Assembly (NCBI GenBank): GCA_021159805.1
Contig: JAGHDT010000091.1
Coordinates: 1-6,671 of the forward strand
DNA from: Anaerolineae bacterium
GTDB lineage: Bacteria; Chloroflexota; Anaerolineae; B4-G1; SLSP01
Direction of reading: 5' to 3'
DNA length: 6,671 bases
The position numbers and the translations under genes were made by a program. The notes below the pieces were generated by a model, which did no database searches, was not told where the DNA came from, and was given only the letters and a program-made list of their open reading frames with translations. Positions 5,430 to 6,671 of the stretch are shown piece after piece. The stretch's first letter is position 1; every line of letters begins with the position of its first letter.

Positions 5430-6671
5430 TTATTGCATCGACGCCAGATGGTCGCTGCCAACGTACGGCGAGAGCTGGATGCCAGCCAACCCGTTCGGCG
5501 CCAAGAACTGCTTACCGTCTACCGAGACCCCATTCACCCAGACCTCCCAGTGAAGGTGTGACCCCGTGGAGAGGCCCGTACTCCCTACTTCGGCAAAGAC
5601 ACTGCCCCGCGTCACCGCATCGCCGACCCGCACGTGAGTCTTGGACAGATGCCAATACCCGGTGACCAGGCCCCAGCCGTGGTCGATCAGCACCGCGTTG
5701 CCGCGCATCGTCAGCTCCTCAGCCATAATGACTACACCATCCGCAGGCGCCACAACGCCTAGGCCGGTCCAGGCGCGGTAGTCAATGCCGCTGTGATACC
5801 CACTCACCATACCACCATAGGAACGCCGATCGCCGTAGTCAGCCGAGATCGGCACCCGGCTCTCCAAAGGCAGGGCCAGCGGCAGGTCCCATTGGCGCAC
5901 CGGGGAGCGCACGGCACGCCACTGCGCAAGATAGCGCTCCTCAGACGACATCAACTCGGCATCCATAAGAGCGGAGAGCTGTGGCGGCGGGTCGATGTAC
6001 TGGAAACCATAACTCCCTGCCGCGACCTCCAGAGGCAAGGAAAAAGTGACTTCCTCTCCACCGGATACCAGTTCGATCTGCAGCGGATAGGTGCCGGGGT
6101 CTATCAACGCCGAAATCCCAACCAAGACGACGAGTCGCGTCGCGCTATCACGGTAGCAGCGCTCTTCCTGCCCCAGATACGTAGCCCGGCAGAAGGCCAG
6201 ACGATCGGTCTCGATGATGAGGGCCGCCGTGCGCCCCCGGATCATCGGCTGCGGCGACATCGCAATGGACTTCACCGGATAGGGTAGACAGACATCCTTC
6301 CCTTGGGTCAGCAGCAGCGGTTTTCCGGACGCCACTCCCTGTCCAGACAGAATACGCCACGCCGGCACCTCGTAGGCCACCAGGGACTCCAGCGACACAT
6401 TGGTCCCACCCGCCCCCAGCAGCGTCGGACGTGCCAGACGCTCAGGCAGACGCAGCAGCACATCCGCGACCAGCTCGCCGGAACCCAGCAGATGGGAAGC
6501 TGCCTTGATCTGGCTCGGGGGCAACCCAGTCTCTTCGGCCCAGCACTGCATCCATCGCACCCTGCCGGAAGCAGCATCCTCCTCGCCCGACGCGGGTGCC
6601 TGAACATCCTCACCCAAAGCCGCTTGCTGGGCCGCAGCCGGGAGATGCACGCCCAACATCAAGATGAGGAC
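5430..6671 (-). CDS. exported M23 family peptidoglycan endopeptidase with LysM-like and Ig-like N-terminal regions, 5' end cut by the window
   Basis: LytM/lysostaphin-type zinc endopeptidase that cuts peptide cross-bridges of peptidoglycan outside the membrane. The frame is open to the window edge. A TTG at 6662 and an ATG at 6659 lie inside a hydrophobic segment (VLILMLGVHLPAAAQ), so the true start and part of the signal peptide are missing. Counting visible residues from the edge (413 in all), about 38-80 and 90-130 resemble weakly conserved LysM repeats. About 130-220 is a beta-rich Ig-like segment with SPQPMIRGR, of the kind found before M23 domains. The catalytic domain is about 275-395. 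GYHSGIDY gives zinc ligands H293 and D297, GYWHLS gives H341, and GSHLHWEVWVNG gives H372 and H374, so the active site is complete. Four cysteines lie in the exported N-terminal half (about 43, 128, 161, 172) and could form disulfides. The gene ends 254 bp before the SRAP start, with a hairpin between, so it is probably a separate unit. Confidence 0.9.
   Translation of the reverse strand, partial: VLILMLGVHLPAAAQQAALGEDVQAPASGEEDAASGRVRWMQCWAEETGLPPSQIKAASHLLGSGELVADVLLRLPERLARPTLLGAGGTNVSLESLVAYEVPAWRILSGQGVASGKPLLLTQGKDVCLPYPVKSIAMSPQPMIRGRTAALIIETDRLAFCRATYLGQEERCYRDSATRLVVLVGISALIDPGTYPLQIELVSGGEEVTFSLPLEVAAGSYGFQYIDPPPQLSALMDAELMSSEERYLAQWRAVRSPVRQWDLPLALPLESRVPISADYGDRRSYGGMVSGYHSGIDYRAWTGLGVVAPADGVVIMAEELTMRGNAVLIDHGWGLVTGYWHLSKTHVRVGDAVTRGSVFAEVGSTGLSTGSHLHWEVWVNGVSVDGKQFLAPNGLAGIQLSPYVGSDHLASMQ

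Noticed and set aside
1..6671. Search for CRISPR repeats, transposase genes, attachment sites, tRNA or rRNA
   Set aside because: No direct repeat arrays, transposase motifs, tRNA-like cloverleafs or rRNA stretches were seen on either strand.

Overview
The window is GC-rich chromosomal DNA with six protein genes, all read from the minus strand. It most likely comes from a Chloroflexota (Anaerolineae-like) bacterium. The main clue is the long Thr/Pro spacer directly after the signal peptide of the metallopeptidase, a hallmark of secreted proteins in that group. The M23 protein, with its poorly conserved LysM-like and Ig-like N-terminal half, fits the same picture. This assignment is an inference from style, since there is no rRNA or other marker gene here.

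In transcription order (high to low coordinates) the layout is as follows. An exported M23 peptidoglycan endopeptidase is cut at its 5' end by the window edge (5430-6671). A 254-bp gap follows, holding a strong GC hairpin (5317-5346) and a short dyad. Next come an SRAP/YedK-type abasic-site protein (4507-5175) and, 57 bp on, a cytoplasmic M20 dipeptidase (3076-4449). After a 257-bp gap with no convincing gene lies an exported HELTH zinc metallopeptidase with a Thr/Pro stalk (989-2818). Then come an O6-methylguanine-DNA methyltransferase (342-890) and the first 71 codons of a GT-C/PMT-type membrane glycosyltransferase (1-213).

The genes do not form one obvious pathway. Two act in DNA damage handling (SRAP for abasic sites, Ogt for alkylated bases). 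Two are exported peptidases (cell wall M23 and the gluzincin), one is an intracellular peptidase, and one is probably an envelope glycosyltransferase. SRAP and M20 are close enough to share a transcript, and Ogt may follow the gluzincin on one. The glycosyltransferase has its own good sigma-70-like promoter and appears almost leaderless.

No mobile element, CRISPR array, tRNA or rRNA was seen. I found no clear evidence of a new multi-gene system. The points most worth a second look are the domain architecture of the gluzincin, the overlapping promoters and near-leaderless start of the glycosyltransferase, and the dyad in front of the SRAP gene.
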